DNA of 64,000 nucleotides from Candidatus Gastranaerophilales bacterium (lineage in GTDB: Bacteria; Cyanobacteriota; Vampirovibrionia; Gastranaerophilales; Gastranaerophilaceae). Below, in pieces: positions 1-8,219 of this stretch. The stretch is from the NCBI GenBank assembly GCA_944323135.1, contig CALURI010000011.1, positions 1 to 64,000 of the forward strand, read 5' to 3'. The notes beneath the pieces were generated by a model. That model saw only the letters and a list, made by a program, of their open reading frames with translations, had not been told where the DNA came from and ran no database searches. The translations under genes were made by a program, and so were the position numbers. Numbering within the stretch: the stretch's first letter is position 1; each line of letters starts with the position of its first letter.

Positions 1-41
1 ACAAGTTTAATTTTTATTTGTTTTAATTCTGTTTTTGCCAT
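1..41 (-). CDS. rpmD: 50S ribosomal protein L30, N-terminal start only (partial)
   Basis: The first 41 bases read on the minus strand as a start codon followed by MAKTELKQIKIKLV, which looks like the beginning of L30 (usually MAKIKITLVKS-like). A purine-rich AAAGGATAA stretch precedes the ATG. Its position directly after rpsE matches the usual spc-operon order rpsE-rpmD. The rest lies outside the window, so the call rests on 14 residues plus synteny. Confidence 0.75.
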   Translation of the reverse strand, partial: MAKTELKQIKIKL

Positions 42-99
42 TTTTATTATCCTTTTTAAATTTATTTTTTCTCTAAATTACTTTCAATAACCGAACTGA

Positions 100-741
100 T
101 TAGTTTAATAATTCAGCCATTGTTAAGCCGCGTTTTTTAGCAACTTCAGAAAATGGTGTAAGTGCTTTTAATGCTTCTAAAGTTGCGTTTGCAGCGTTAA
201 GAGGAGCTTTAGATCCTAAAGATTTTGCCAAGATATTTTCAATACCGGCAAGCTCAAGAACTAAACGAACTGCACCGCCTGCGATAATACCTGTACCTTG
301 AGAAGCCGGCTTAAGCATAACTGAACCTGCTCCTGAACGACCGGTAATCGGGTGAGGAATAGTAGTTTTGAAAATTGGAACTGTGATAAGATTTTTTCTT
401 CCGTCTGCGATTGCTTTTTGAATAGCAATAATAACTTCAGAAGCTTTTGCACAGCCAACACCTACTTGACCTTTTTTGTTTCCGACAATAACGATTGCGC
501 GGAAGCTTAATTTTTTACCGCCTTTAACAACTTTTGTTACACGGCTGATTTGAACAACACGTTCAATCCATTCAGATTGTGGTTTTTCTTCTGTTGTTTC
601 TATTTTTTGTTTTTTACCGCGTCCGCGTTTTTGACCGCGAGCAGGTTTGTCTTCAGCAGTTTCTTCAACAAGAGATTCTGTAGAGTCTTCAACTACTGAA
701 ACTTCTTCAACTTTTAATTCGTCTTTGTTTTCTAAATCCAT
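100..741 (-). CDS. rpsE: 30S ribosomal protein S5
   Basis: S5 of the small ribosomal subunit, involved in decoding fidelity. The conserved S5 region begins at about W58 ([18 protein letters not shown]) with the double-stranded RNA-binding fold and the VGVGCAKA segment, followed by the C-terminal domain with [15 protein letters not shown]. At 213 residues it is about 45 longer than a typical S5: residues 1-57 form an acidic stretch followed by a basic [13 protein letters not shown] patch. An AAAGG ribosome-binding site lies upstream. Downstream is rpmD as expected, but upstream the usual rplR is missing and a pilin-like gene lies there instead, so the spc operon is broken before rpsE. Confidence 0.97.
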   Translation of the reverse strand: MDLENKDELKVEEVSVVEDSTESLVEETAEDKPARGQKRGRGKKQKIETTEEKPQSEWIERVVQISRVTKVVKGGKKLSFRAIVIVGNKKGQVGVGCAKASEVIIAIQKAIADGRKNLITVPIFKTTIPHPITGRSGAGSVMLKPASQGTGIIAGGAVRLVLELAGIENILAKSLGSKAPLNAANATLEALKALTPFSEVAKKRGLTMAELLN

Positions 742-781
742 TGATTTTTACCTTTCATATTACTTCTGATTAATTTTATTA

Positions 782-826
782 ACGCACAAATAGAGTTATT
801 GGTTAGTATTTAATGACTTTGTGCGT
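782..826 (-). promoter_or_regulatory. Inverted repeat in the rpsE 5' leader
   Basis: Nine-base perfect arms (ACGCACAAA at 782-790 and TTTGTGCGT at 818-826) enclose a 27-nt loop about 40 bases before the rpsE start. No T-run follows, so it does not look like an intrinsic terminator. Because rpsE is now the first gene of its unit, a ribosomal-protein leader structure used for autoregulation is a reasonable inference. An operator for an unknown regulator is the alternative. Confidence 0.4.
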
Positions 827-902
827 AGAAACGAATACACCAAAACAAAGCTAATTAAAGCCTATGGTAAAATATTCGTGAGTAACTTTTCTGACAAAAT
901 AT

Positions 903-946
903 ATTATTACAGAAAAGATTTTTATTTGCAAGCTTTTTGTAATAAT
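903..946 (-). terminator. Imperfect hairpin after the frameshifted pilin-like gene
   Basis: ATTATTAC at 903-910 pairs with GTAATAAT at 939-946, extended by an imperfect AGAAAAG/CTTTTT pairing. It lies 3 bp beyond the stop of the minus-strand pilin-like gene. The bases that follow are AT-rich but not a clean T-run, so termination efficiency is uncertain. Confidence 0.35.
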
Positions 947-948
947 TT

Positions 949-1613
949 TTAAAGTCTTATTGGATAATCGTCCTTAATTTCCCAGTTGTCAAGCTGTAAA
1001 ATTCCAGCACAGTAATTATTGTTTTTTTTGCACATATTAATAGTTTTTTCACGTGTATTACAAGATGCAGCGGGGCAGTATGGACCGAAATACGAATTTG
1101 TAAGTGAACTGCTACGACTAAATTTTTGGGGACAAATCACAAACAAAAACTTATCTCTGCCCCACACATTAGGTTTTCTGCTACCGTTGATATCATATAT
1201 AATATCATAACATCCTCCGTTTCTGACATGAAAACTGGAACCATTTGTGAGTATAACATTTGTATAATTAGTATAATTAGTATAATTTTTATCTTTTTCA
1301 GCTGATACATATTTAAAATACGGTGCAATATATTGTTTAAAAAACATATCTGAAATATTGCTGTTTGAATTTGCGTCATAATTACCGGCATCATCATAAA
1401 TCATTGCTGTTTTCCCCCAATCCTCTATCATTCCGTTATCTTCCTGCGACAAAAGAAGTGCCTGGCTCATCATGGAATAAAAGCTTTTTAATCTTGCAGT
1501 GGTTTCCTGTTTTTGGAATTTTGAATAAGTGAAGGCATTGTCATAGCTGCAACAATCCCAATAATGCCAAGAGTTATTAAAACTTCAGCTAGAGTTAATG
1601 CATTTAATTCCAT
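949..1613 (-). pseudogene. Type IV pilin-like protein, frameshifted near the N-terminus
   Basis: A good ribosome-binding site (AAGGAG) precedes an ATG at 1613 that opens MELNALTLAEVLITLGIIG, a prepilin leader and hydrophobic helix. The frame runs into a stop soon after the helix. The remaining 174 codons continue in another frame as KFQKQETTARLKSFYSMMSQ, matching the intact paralogue at 32216-32890 (NYQKQVAATRLEKFYTVMMQ). One missing A in the A4 run (T4 at 1519-1522 on the plus strand) accounts for the break. The C-terminus carries two cysteines and DNWEIKDDYP, as in the paralogues. It could be a real mutation, a phase-variable state, or a sequencing error. The start overlaps the divergent HTH gene at 1598 by 16 bp. 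Confidence 0.8.
1262..1287. repeat. Short 9-nt tandem repeat inside the pilin-like gene
   Basis: About three copies of GTATAATTA encode an NYT-NYT-NYT run in the frameshifted pilin-like protein. It is in frame (9 nt), so copy-number change would alter length without shifting frame. Confidence 0.7.
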
Positions 1614-1822
1614 CAAAAAATACTCCTTATAAATTCGGTCAAAGAATTAGGTTTTTGCGTAAAGAACGTGGAATGACCCAAGAACAATTAAGTTTTGAAA
1701 TTGATGCTGATAATTCTTATATTGCAAATATAGAAAATGCGCATAGAGATATACCGCTTTCACGAATCAGATTAATTGCAAAAGCGCTGGGGGTAGAACC
1801 TTATGAATTATTGAAATTTTAG
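1598..1822 (+). CDS. Small XRE-family helix-turn-helix regulator
   Basis: 74 residues, essentially one HTH_3/XRE domain: FGQRIRFLRKERGMTQEQLS, recognition-helix region DADNSYIANIENAHRDIPL, and the closing LIAKALGVEPYELL. It has no effector domain. The ATG at 1598 lies inside the divergent pilin-like gene (16-bp overlap) and has only a weak purine stretch upstream, so the true start is uncertain, but the domain itself starts later and is intact. Its head-to-head arrangement with a pilin-like gene is repeated at about 8.9 kb and 32.9 kb, which suggests it controls that neighbour (inference). Confidence 0.85.
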   Translation: MHLIPSKNTPYKFGQRIRFLRKERGMTQEQLSFEIDADNSYIANIENAHRDIPLSRIRLIAKALGVEPYELLKF

Positions 1823-1825
1823 TTA

Positions 1826-2380
1826 TTAATTTCTTTCATTAAGCATTTTGGATAATAATTCTTGAGTTGTAGATACAGGTGTTATTTTTTTGTCCTGTAT
1901 AAACTTTAGATATTCTAATCGTTCTTTTTGATATAATTCAATTGCTTTATCAACAATTTGCAAGTGTTCTGGCAGATCTTTGTTTACATTATTACCAACA
2001 AAAAAGTTTTTTATTTTTTTTAAAGGAGTATTTTCATTTGCTTTTAAACGATTTATAAGAAAATTGACAAAATCTTGTATATCTTTCTTGCCTGAAATTA
2101 TATGCAAAAAATCAGTATTTGTATCAGGGAGAATAGTTCCATGATTTTTCGCATTCATTTCTAACCAAATTTTTGACGCATTATTAGCATCCGCAATAAT
2201 TTCTTTAATTAATTCAAATCCTGTTACAAAAGGATTTTCACCCGGAAAACCTGAAGCAGGTTCATGTTTTACGTAACTGTACATTGGTATAACTTTTTCG
2301 GTTATTTCTTTAACATTATTTGGAGTATTAGCAATTTTATATACTCCTGTAAAATTTATATTTGAATTAACTGGCTGCAT
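1826..2380 (-). CDS. Orphan protein with N-terminal INFTG motif
   Basis: 184 residues that I do not recognise. The N-terminus MQPVNSNINFTGVYKI contains an INFTG motif of the kind also found near the start of other orphan proteins here (4814, 27413, 48599). The rest is mostly helical, charged and lysine-rich with no signal peptide or membrane segment. It is translated from an ATG with a GGAGATAAT purine tract upstream. It stops 4 bp after the convergent HTH gene. Function unknown; the shared N-terminal motif may be a lineage-specific sorting or targeting signal (inference). Confidence 0.75.
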   Translation of the reverse strand: MQPVNSNINFTGVYKIANTPNNVKEITEKVIPMYSYVKHEPASGFPGENPFVTGFELIKEIIADANNASKIWLEMNAKNHGTILPDTNTDFLHIISGKKDIQDFVNFLINRLKANENTPLKKIKNFFVGNNVNKDLPEHLQIVDKAIELYQKERLEYLKFIQDKKITPVSTTQELLSKMLNERN

Positions 2381-2436
2381 ATTATCTCCTTTTTTTATGC
2401 AGATTTGAAAATATGAAAAAAATATTTTTTGCTAAT

Positions 2437-3888
2437 TTATTTCAAAATATTTTCTAATGTATTTATCATACAAGATTTAAATCTATCACATTCTTCTTTA
2501 TTTTTAGCTTCAAATCTCAATGTAAATACAGGTTCAGTATTACTTTGTCTTATCAAAGCAAATCCGCCATCAAAAGTAATTCTCATACCATCAAGCGTAA
2601 TAATTTCTTTTATTTCAGAACCAAACATATTTTTATTTGCTTCTACACATTTTTTGAATTTTTCAAGAGTTTCTTTTTTCTTTTCATTCGGGCAAGGAAA
2701 TCTAACTTCCGGAGATGTGCAAACCTCTTCAAAAGGTTTTATCATATCGCTTATTTTAAAATTAGGTTTAACCTTTTTATGTCTTGAAATAATTTCAATA
2801 ATTCTGCAGCCTGCATATATTGCATCATCAAAACCGTAGTATCTGTCTTTAAAAAATGTATGACCGCTCATTTCACCTGCAAGAAGAGCATCTGTTTCTT
2901 TCATTTTGTCTTTGATATAACCGTGACCTGTTTTGCACATAACAGCATTTCCGCCGAGTTTATTAATTTGATCATACAATACCTGAGAACATTTAACCTC
3001 ACTGACTATAGTAGGACAGGTTCCTGTTTTTTTACAATCTTCAATTAAATCTTGCGCATATATAAGCAGTAATTTATCTCCTGTTAGGAATTTACCTTCA
3101 TTATCAATAATCCCGATTCTATCGCTGTCACCGTCATAAGCAATCCCAACATCAGCGCTGTTTTCAACAACAACTTCTTTCAAAATATCAAGAGTTTTTT
3201 CAACACTTGGATTAGGATGATGATTTGGGAAATTCCCATCAGGTTTTGAGAATAATTCAATAACATCGCAGCCTAATTCCCTGTATAATTTTGGGCCTAC
3301 AACACCGCCTGTTGCGTTTGCGCTGTCAACAACGACTTTTACACCTTGTCCTATCTTTTCAAAGCGTTTCATCATATCGTTTGTATAATCAGGTATAATA
3401 TTATATTCAGCAATATCCCCTTTATTTTGAGCATTTACAGAATCATAATTTCGCCAATTATTTAAAGTAATATCTTTTACTTCGGCAATTTGTGACTCTG
3501 TTAAAGTTCTTTTGTTGTAAGTCATTTTAAGCCCGTTATATTCTTTAGGATTGTGGCTTGCAGTAATAATCGCAGCAGATATAACATTGTAGCCTGGAAC
3601 CCCGACGACCTCTGAATAATATCCTAAAGGAGTAGGCGCAAGACCAAGATGTATAACATTTGCACCAGTTGAGGTTATACCGTCAGTCAAAGCCTTTTCT
3701 AAAGCGGGAGAATGCAATCTCGCATCACGCGTAATTGTAATCCACATATCAGATTCTTTTTTACCGGATTGTTTTTTTAACCAGTTAACAAAACCGCGTC
3801 CGGTATTATAAAAAAGTTCTTCTGTAATATCTTCACCATATATTCCTCTAATATCATTTTTGCCAAAAGCGTGTTCATATTTTTTCAT
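2437..3888 (-). CDS. Phosphomannomutase/phosphoglucomutase (alpha-D-phosphohexomutase)
   Basis: Interconverts hexose 1- and 6-phosphates in the cytoplasm, feeding nucleotide-sugar and glycogen synthesis. All four family signatures are visible in 483 residues: phosphoserine loop TASHNP (Ser111), metal loop DGDSDR (252-257), sugar-specificity loop GEMSGH (338-343) and phosphate-binding RQSNTEP (447-453). The GEMSGH type and length fit the bifunctional PMM/PGM group rather than PGM alone. GGGGAG lies 7 bases before the ATG. It is transcribed divergently from the sugar permease, from what appears to be a shared, symmetric -10 element. With glgC and glucan phosphorylase in this window it could supply glucose 1-phosphate. 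Confidence 0.92.
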   Translation of the reverse strand: MKKYEHAFGKNDIRGIYGEDITEELFYNTGRGFVNWLKKQSGKKESDMWITITRDARLHSPALEKALTDGITSTGANVIHLGLAPTPLGYYSEVVGVPGYNVISAAIITASHNPKEYNGLKMTYNKRTLTESQIAEVKDITLNNWRNYDSVNAQNKGDIAEYNIIPDYTNDMMKRFEKIGQGVKVVVDSANATGGVVGPKLYRELGCDVIELFSKPDGNFPNHHPNPSVEKTLDILKEVVVENSADVGIAYDGDSDRIGIIDNEGKFLTGDKLLLIYAQDLIEDCKKTGTCPTIVSEVKCSQVLYDQINKLGGNAVMCKTGHGYIKDKMKETDALLAGEMSGHTFFKDRYYGFDDAIYAGCRIIEIISRHKKVKPNFKISDMIKPFEEVCTSPEVRFPCPNEKKKETLEKFKKCVEANKNMFGSEIKEIITLDGMRITFDGGFALIRQSNTEPVFTLRFEAKNKEECDRFKSCMINTLENILK

Positions 3889-3915
3889 AATAAATTCTCC
3901 CCATATAAATTATTG

Positions 3916-3925
3916 TATAATTATA
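3916..3925. promoter_or_regulatory. Symmetric bidirectional -10 element TATAATTATA
   Basis: The palindrome TATAATTATA contains TATAAT on both strands (3916-3921 plus; 3925-3920 minus). On the minus strand it is preceded by an extended -10 TG (TGCTATAAT) and followed by a leader with GGGGAG before the phosphohexomutase. On the plus strand it ends 6 nt before the permease ATG at 3928, so that transcript would be leaderless. No start site has been mapped. Confidence 0.55.
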
Positions 3926-3927
3926 GC

Positions 3928-4809
3928 ATGAAAAAATATCTTACAAATTTACTAAATAATGAGCATTTTGCAGGATTAATTTTTATATTACCGGCACTTA
4001 TCGGAACTTTGATATTTATTGTAATTCCTGTAATTTGTTCATTTGGTTTAAGCTTTACAAAATGGGATTTATTAAATCCAATTCAATTTGTAGGATTTAG
4101 TAACTATAAAGAAGTGTTTACAGATACTCTTTTTTATAAAATACTTTGGAATACTATTATTTTTGCACTTTCAACATCAATTCTCGGTGTTATTATTCCT
4201 TTAATATTAGCTTGTATATTAAATTCTAAAATTAGAGGAGCTGAATTTTACAAAACTGCATATTTTTTACCTTTTATTACTCCAATGATTGTAATAGGAG
4301 TCGTTTGGGAGTGGATTTTTGACCCTAATATAGGTTTTTTAAATCACTTATTACATTTACATATAAATTGGCTTTACGACACGCATTACGCTATGACTGC
4401 GTTAATTATCGTTTCTGTTTGGAAGCTTATTGGGTATAATATGGTAATATTTTTGTCTGCTCTTTCAGGAATTTCTCAAAGCATGTTTGAAGCTGCAAAA
4501 ATCGATGGAGCATCACCTTTTCAAACATTTAAAAATGTTACGGTTCCCTTATTATCACCTTCGATATTTTTTGTCGTAATTATAACAGCAATAAGTTCTT
4601 TTCAAGTTTTTGACTTGATTTATTTAATGACACAAGGCGGACCGTTTGAGAGCACAAATGTATTGGTTTATGCAATATATAAAAATGCTTTTGAATATTT
4701 TAACATAGGCAAAGCATCTGCAATTGCCTACGTTCTGTTTGTAATTATTCTGGTGTTAACTTTAATTCAATGGAATTTGCGTAAAAAACTTGTATATAAT
4801 GAGCAATGA
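3928..4809 (+). CDS. Sugar ABC transporter permease, MalF/UgpA type
   Basis: Inner-membrane subunit of a carbohydrate ABC importer. About six membrane segments are visible, with an N-terminal LIFILPALIGTLIFIVIPV helix and the binding-protein-dependent permease EAA motif EAAKIDGASPFQTF that contacts the ATPase. I chose the ATG at 3928 (MKKYLTNLLNN, 293 aa) because the extra upstream codons overlap the divergent promoter and are unlike the family. No partner permease, solute-binding protein or ATPase is adjacent; the next gene is convergent. It therefore appears to be an orphan subunit served by components elsewhere. Confidence 0.9.
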   Translation: MKKYLTNLLNNEHFAGLIFILPALIGTLIFIVIPVICSFGLSFTKWDLLNPIQFVGFSNYKEVFTDTLFYKILWNTIIFALSTSILGVIIPLILACILNSKIRGAEFYKTAYFLPFITPMIVIGVVWEWIFDPNIGFLNHLLHLHINWLYDTHYAMTALIIVSVWKLIGYNMVIFLSALSGISQSMFEAAKIDGASPFQTFKNVTVPLLSPSIFFVVIITAISSFQVFDLIYLMTQGGPFESTNVLVYAIYKNAFEYFNIGKASAIAYVLFVIILVLTLIQWNLRKKLVYNEQ

Positions 4810-4813
4810 ATTA

Positions 4814-5188
4814 TTAAACCGTATAATTTTTCATAATGTCATTAACTGTAACAGTATTTTTTACCTTCCCGCATACTAGATTGTTAAATTTGCGTCCAAG
4901 AGTTCCAAGTTCTATGATTGCGTTAAAGGATGCTTCTTCGGGCGTATCTGCAGGAGAATTAATTACGGCTTTATTACCCAAACTGAAAGTTGAAAATATC
5001 CCAGACGGAGTTTCACCATGCATTAATAATATATCACCATCACTCGATTTCTTAATATTATACAAAGCACTATCCAAAGCGTTTAGTTGCCTTGTTTCTT
5101 TTGCATATTCAACAACTTCTCTGAATGCTCTGTTGGGTACAAATTTTGCTGTAAAAACAGGATGGCTGCAAGTTTTTTTTATTTCCAT
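4814..5188 (-). CDS. Orphan small protein with N-terminal F-T-A motif
   Basis: 124 residues, no known domain recognised. The start MEIKKTCSHPVFTAKFVP resembles the F-T/N-G/A/S opening of the other orphan proteins here. No membrane segment is seen and the protein looks soluble, with alternating short strands and helices. A GAGGGATATTATATG context provides a ribosome-binding site. It ends 4 bp after the convergent permease gene. Function unknown. Confidence 0.7.
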   Translation of the reverse strand: MEIKKTCSHPVFTAKFVPNRAFREVVEYAKETRQLNALDSALYNIKKSSDGDILLMHGETPSGIFSTFSLGNKAVINSPADTPEEASFNAIIELGTLGRKFNNLVCGKVKNTVTVNDIMKNYTV

Positions 5189-5338
5189 ATAATATCCCTC
5201 CTAATTTCTGATTTTGTATTAATGTTCCTAAAAGTTTTTTTTTGCTCATAAATAAATTTTTGTTACAAAAATTATTGTTTTATTAAAGAATTTTCAAAAA
5301 CATTCCGTATTAAACACATGTGATAGGGAGTGTTAATT

Positions 5339-5479
5339 ATGTTCGATGATTTGAAAAAAGAAAAAATAGTTGTTGAAATAACTAATTTAATCGAAAAAGC
5401 TGAAGAATCACAAGCTGATATGGATGCTTATTGTGAATTTATGAAAGGTGTAATTTTAAATACATCAGGATTAAACTAA
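5339..5479 (+). CDS. Small acidic helical protein, 46 aa
   Basis: A short open frame begins MFDDLKKEKIVVEITNLIEK and ends GVILNTSGLN. It has a strong GGGAG ribosome-binding site with good spacing and is otherwise isolated in the intergenic region. The predicted product is a charged, amphipathic helix with one cysteine and no signal peptide. The next gene, on the same strand, begins 42 bp later with its own -10-like sequence. Coding support is the ribosome-binding site plus a protein-like composition; function unknown. Confidence 0.6.
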   Translation: MFDDLKKEKIVVEITNLIEKAEESQADMDAYCEFMKGVILNTSGLN

Positions 5480-5521
5480 TTGCCTAATGCAAAACTTTAA
5501 AATAAGTATTATATTAAACTT

Positions 5522-6886
5522 ATGAAAATTGTTATACTTGGCGGAGTTGCAGCAGGCGCAAAAGCGGCAGCAAAAGCAAGAAGACTTCTTCCTGATGCGA
5601 CGATAGATTTATATACTGATGATACTCACATATCTTATTCAGCCTGTGGGCTGCCATACTTCATTGAAGGTAATTTTGAAGATTACAGACAGCTTCTTGT
5701 AAGATTACCGGAAGAATTTGAAAAAGTAAATGTACATATCCACTTAAAAAACAGAGCCGTAAAAATAATTCCGGAATCAAAACAAGTATTAGTACAAGAC
5801 TTAATAACTCAAAATGCATACCTTGTTGAATATGACAAGTTGATTATTGCAACAGGTGCAAGACCAGTTATTCCAAATATAAAAAATGTTAATCTTCCGA
5901 ATATATTTACTTTAAGAAAGATAGAAGACGGAATAGCTATAAAAGAAATGGTATGTAAATCAAAACACGGAACTATTGTTGGCGGCGGATATATTGGAAT
6001 GGAACTTTTAGAAGCATTAGTAAAACAAAATCTAAAGGTAACACTTGTCGAATATGGGCCTAACGTCATGAATATGTTTGATGATGACATGTCAATTTTA
6101 ATTTTGGAACAATTAAATTCAATTAATAATAACCGCTTTGAAATCCTCACATCTGAACTTGTTACTGAATTTTTAGGCGACATAAACGGTATAAATACGG
6201 TGAGAACTGGTACCGGAAAAGAGTTTAATACAGATTTTGTAATTTTATGTGCAGGAGTAAAGCCAAATGTCGAAATTGCAAAAGATGCCGGTATAGAAAT
6301 TGGTATAACAGGTGCAATTAAAGTTAATGACAAGATGGAAACAAATATTGAGGATATATATGCTTGTGGCGACTGTGTTGAAGAAAATCTTATTATTAGC
6401 GGAACAAAAATTTGGATGCCATTGGGCTCAAATGCAAACAAAGAAGGACGCACAGCAGCAATTAATGTTTGCGGAGGCGAAGATAAATTTTTAGGTGTTC
6501 TCGGTTCTGCTGTTACAAGATGTTTGAATTTAACTATGTCAATGACTGGCTTAACTGAAAAAAAAGCTTCTTCAATAGGTTATAAACCGGTTTCTGTGAC
6601 AGTTACAAAAAATGACAAAGTCGGATATATGCCAAATGTTAATAATATAACATTAAAACTCACTGCAGACTATGAGAGCGGAAAACTTTTAGGAGGACAA
6701 GCAGTTGGCGCTGGGGACGCTGATAAAAGGATTAACTCACTTGCAGCTGCATTACTCGCTGGTATGAGTGTTGAAGAATTTTTTAATAATGACCTAACTT
6801 ATGCACCGCCGTATTCTCCGACTATTGATCCGCTTTTGAATGCTGCCCAAATATTAATGACAAAAATTAAGCCAAAAGAAGGCTAG
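5522..6886 (+). CDS. CoA-disulfide reductase/NADH oxidase-type flavoprotein
   Basis: 454-residue pyridine nucleotide-disulfide oxidoreductase. FAD-binding GGVAAG lies at 7-12, the single redox cysteine is Cys42 in SACGLPYFIEG, NAD(P)-binding GGGYIGMELLEAL follows in the middle, and the second FAD motif is IYACGDC. The single active-site Cys with the SxxCG pattern separates this group (CoA-disulfide reductase, NADH oxidase, NADH peroxidase) from two-cysteine reductases. The exact substrate cannot be decided from sequence. In an anaerobe it would deal with thiol/disulfide or oxygen stress. Its end overlaps the convergent FAD gene by 20 bp. Confidence 0.9.
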   Translation: MKIVILGGVAAGAKAAAKARRLLPDATIDLYTDDTHISYSACGLPYFIEGNFEDYRQLLVRLPEEFEKVNVHIHLKNRAVKIIPESKQVLVQDLITQNAYLVEYDKLIIATGARPVIPNIKNVNLPNIFTLRKIEDGIAIKEMVCKSKHGTIVGGGYIGMELLEALVKQNLKVTLVEYGPNVMNMFDDDMSILILEQLNSINNNRFEILTSELVTEFLGDINGINTVRTGTGKEFNTDFVILCAGVKPNVEIAKDAGIEIGITGAIKVNDKMETNIEDIYACGDCVEENLIISGTKIWMPLGSNANKEGRTAAINVCGGEDKFLGVLGSAVTRCLNLTMSMTGLTEKKASSIGYKPVSVTVTKNDKVGYMPNVNNITLKLTADYESGKLLGGQAVGAGDADKRINSLAAALLAGMSVEEFFNNDLTYAPPYSPTIDPLLNAAQILMTKIKPKEG

Positions 6887-8168
6887 CTATATATTTTGCC
6901 ACACCCTCTCCCATAGAAAAACAGCTTGCTTGAACTCTCAAAGCACCTTGTGCCATAAAATCAGCAGAAATACATCTTCCTGCAACAAATAAATTGTCAA
7001 TGTCTGCAGCCATTAAACTTTCAAGAGGTAACGTGTAATCTCTTACCATTTCAAGAGTTGATGAATCTTTTTTATCAGAATGAACATCTACGGGATAATT
7101 AGAAACAACAACTGGATTTTCAAATACTTTGCCTGATTTTACATCTTCAATTGTATAAATATATTTTCCTTTTATCCTTCTTGAAACCCTTATACCCAAC
7201 ATATCTGCAATATTTGAGATATATGCATTTTCAAATCCGGGAAAATAAATTTTACAAAAATTTGCCAGTCTGAATATGTTTTTTCTCGCCAGCTGTAAGG
7301 CTTTTGACATATTTTCAACATCAAGAGTTTTTGTGTAATCGATAATTCTTGGGCAGTTAAAAGCAATAGTAGAAGGCATTCCAGCAACAGTAAATATCTG
7401 AAAATAGTTCCTATCGTGATCTTTTAATATTCCTTTGTTTACAGCATCTTCAAATAAAGGCGTTAGAGCCCATTTTTTGTCCTTATCCCAAGTATAAGCC
7501 GTAGATAAATGTATAAATCCGTCAATATTCTCTACAGTAGTGACATCTCTGTCACTATCATACTCTTTTAACCATTCCCCAAATTTAGGAACATCAATTC
7601 CCCCCATCATAAATCTTAAACTTACAGGTTGATTTTCATTTTTTTCTTCTAAAAATTGACATCCGCATAATTTTCCGATTTCACAATTTCCTGTTGCATC
7701 AATAATATATTTCGCTTCGATATATATCGATAATGAATTATGCTCATTTTCTATCTTATCGTTATATACAGATAACATTTCTTTTGAAATAATTATACCT
7801 TTAATAATCTTATTCTCAATAATAACATCTCTAATATGAGTATCAAAAAATACATCAACATTGGCTTTTGCCATAAGAGAATCTAAAGCTATTTTAGTAA
7901 GCTCTGGATTAAACCACCCAGGATTATTTTGATACGTTGCTTGCCCGCCTATAGAATGTAACTCATTAATCAACTCTTTGTAAAAATCAGTGTTTATTTG
8001 ATGTTCTCCTGATTTCATAGCAGGAACAACAAGAGCAGAAGTTATAGTTCCACCCAAGTGAATATTCTTTTCAATTAATAAAACTTTTAAACCTCTTATA
8101 CCGGCATTATACGCTGCAGAACAACCGGCTGTTCCTCCGCCAACTATAATAATATCATATTTTTTCAT
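6867..8168 (-). CDS. FAD-dependent oxidoreductase (FAD_oxidored family)
   Basis: 433 residues with an N-terminal Rossmann dinucleotide-binding motif (DIIIVGGGTAGCSAAYNAG), the LIEKNIHLGGTITSAL segment typical of the PF12831 family, a middle YIIDATGNCEIGKLCG motif, and a C-terminal LFVAGRCISADFMAQGALRVQ FAD-closing segment. Members oxidise or reduce diverse small molecules and the substrate cannot be inferred. It overlaps the flavoprotein at 5522-6886 tail to tail by 20 bp, so transcription of either would run into the other. It starts at an ATG in AT-rich DNA with no clear Shine-Dalgarno. Confidence 0.88.
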   Translation of the reverse strand: MKKYDIIIVGGGTAGCSAAYNAGIRGLKVLLIEKNIHLGGTITSALVVPAMKSGEHQINTDFYKELINELHSIGGQATYQNNPGWFNPELTKIALDSLMAKANVDVFFDTHIRDVIIENKIIKGIIISKEMLSVYNDKIENEHNSLSIYIEAKYIIDATGNCEIGKLCGCQFLEEKNENQPVSLRFMMGGIDVPKFGEWLKEYDSDRDVTTVENIDGFIHLSTAYTWDKDKKWALTPLFEDAVNKGILKDHDRNYFQIFTVAGMPSTIAFNCPRIIDYTKTLDVENMSKALQLARKNIFRLANFCKIYFPGFENAYISNIADMLGIRVSRRIKGKYIYTIEDVKSGKVFENPVVVSNYPVDVHSDKKDSSTLEMVRDYTLPLESLMAADIDNLFVAGRCISADFMAQGALRVQASCFSMGEGVAKYIASLLLA

Positions 8169-8219
8169 AATAGAATATTATAAACATTAAAAAAAATTAT
8201 TGCAAAAAATTAAATTTTA

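Noticed and set aside
261-461. Reading frame antisense-frame within rpsE
   Set aside because: It is an overlapping frame of a confidently identified ribosomal protein gene with no independent start signal.
1019-1210. Plus-strand frame opposite the pilin-like gene
   Set aside because: Composition is unlike a protein and it lies wholly opposite a recognisable gene.
1262-1287. Possible CRISPR-like short repeats
   Set aside because: Only about three contiguous 9-nt units with no spacers; it is a coding tandem repeat (NYT).
6312-6494. Extra frame inside the flavoprotein gene
   Set aside because: Internal frame without ribosome-binding site, inside a complete family member.
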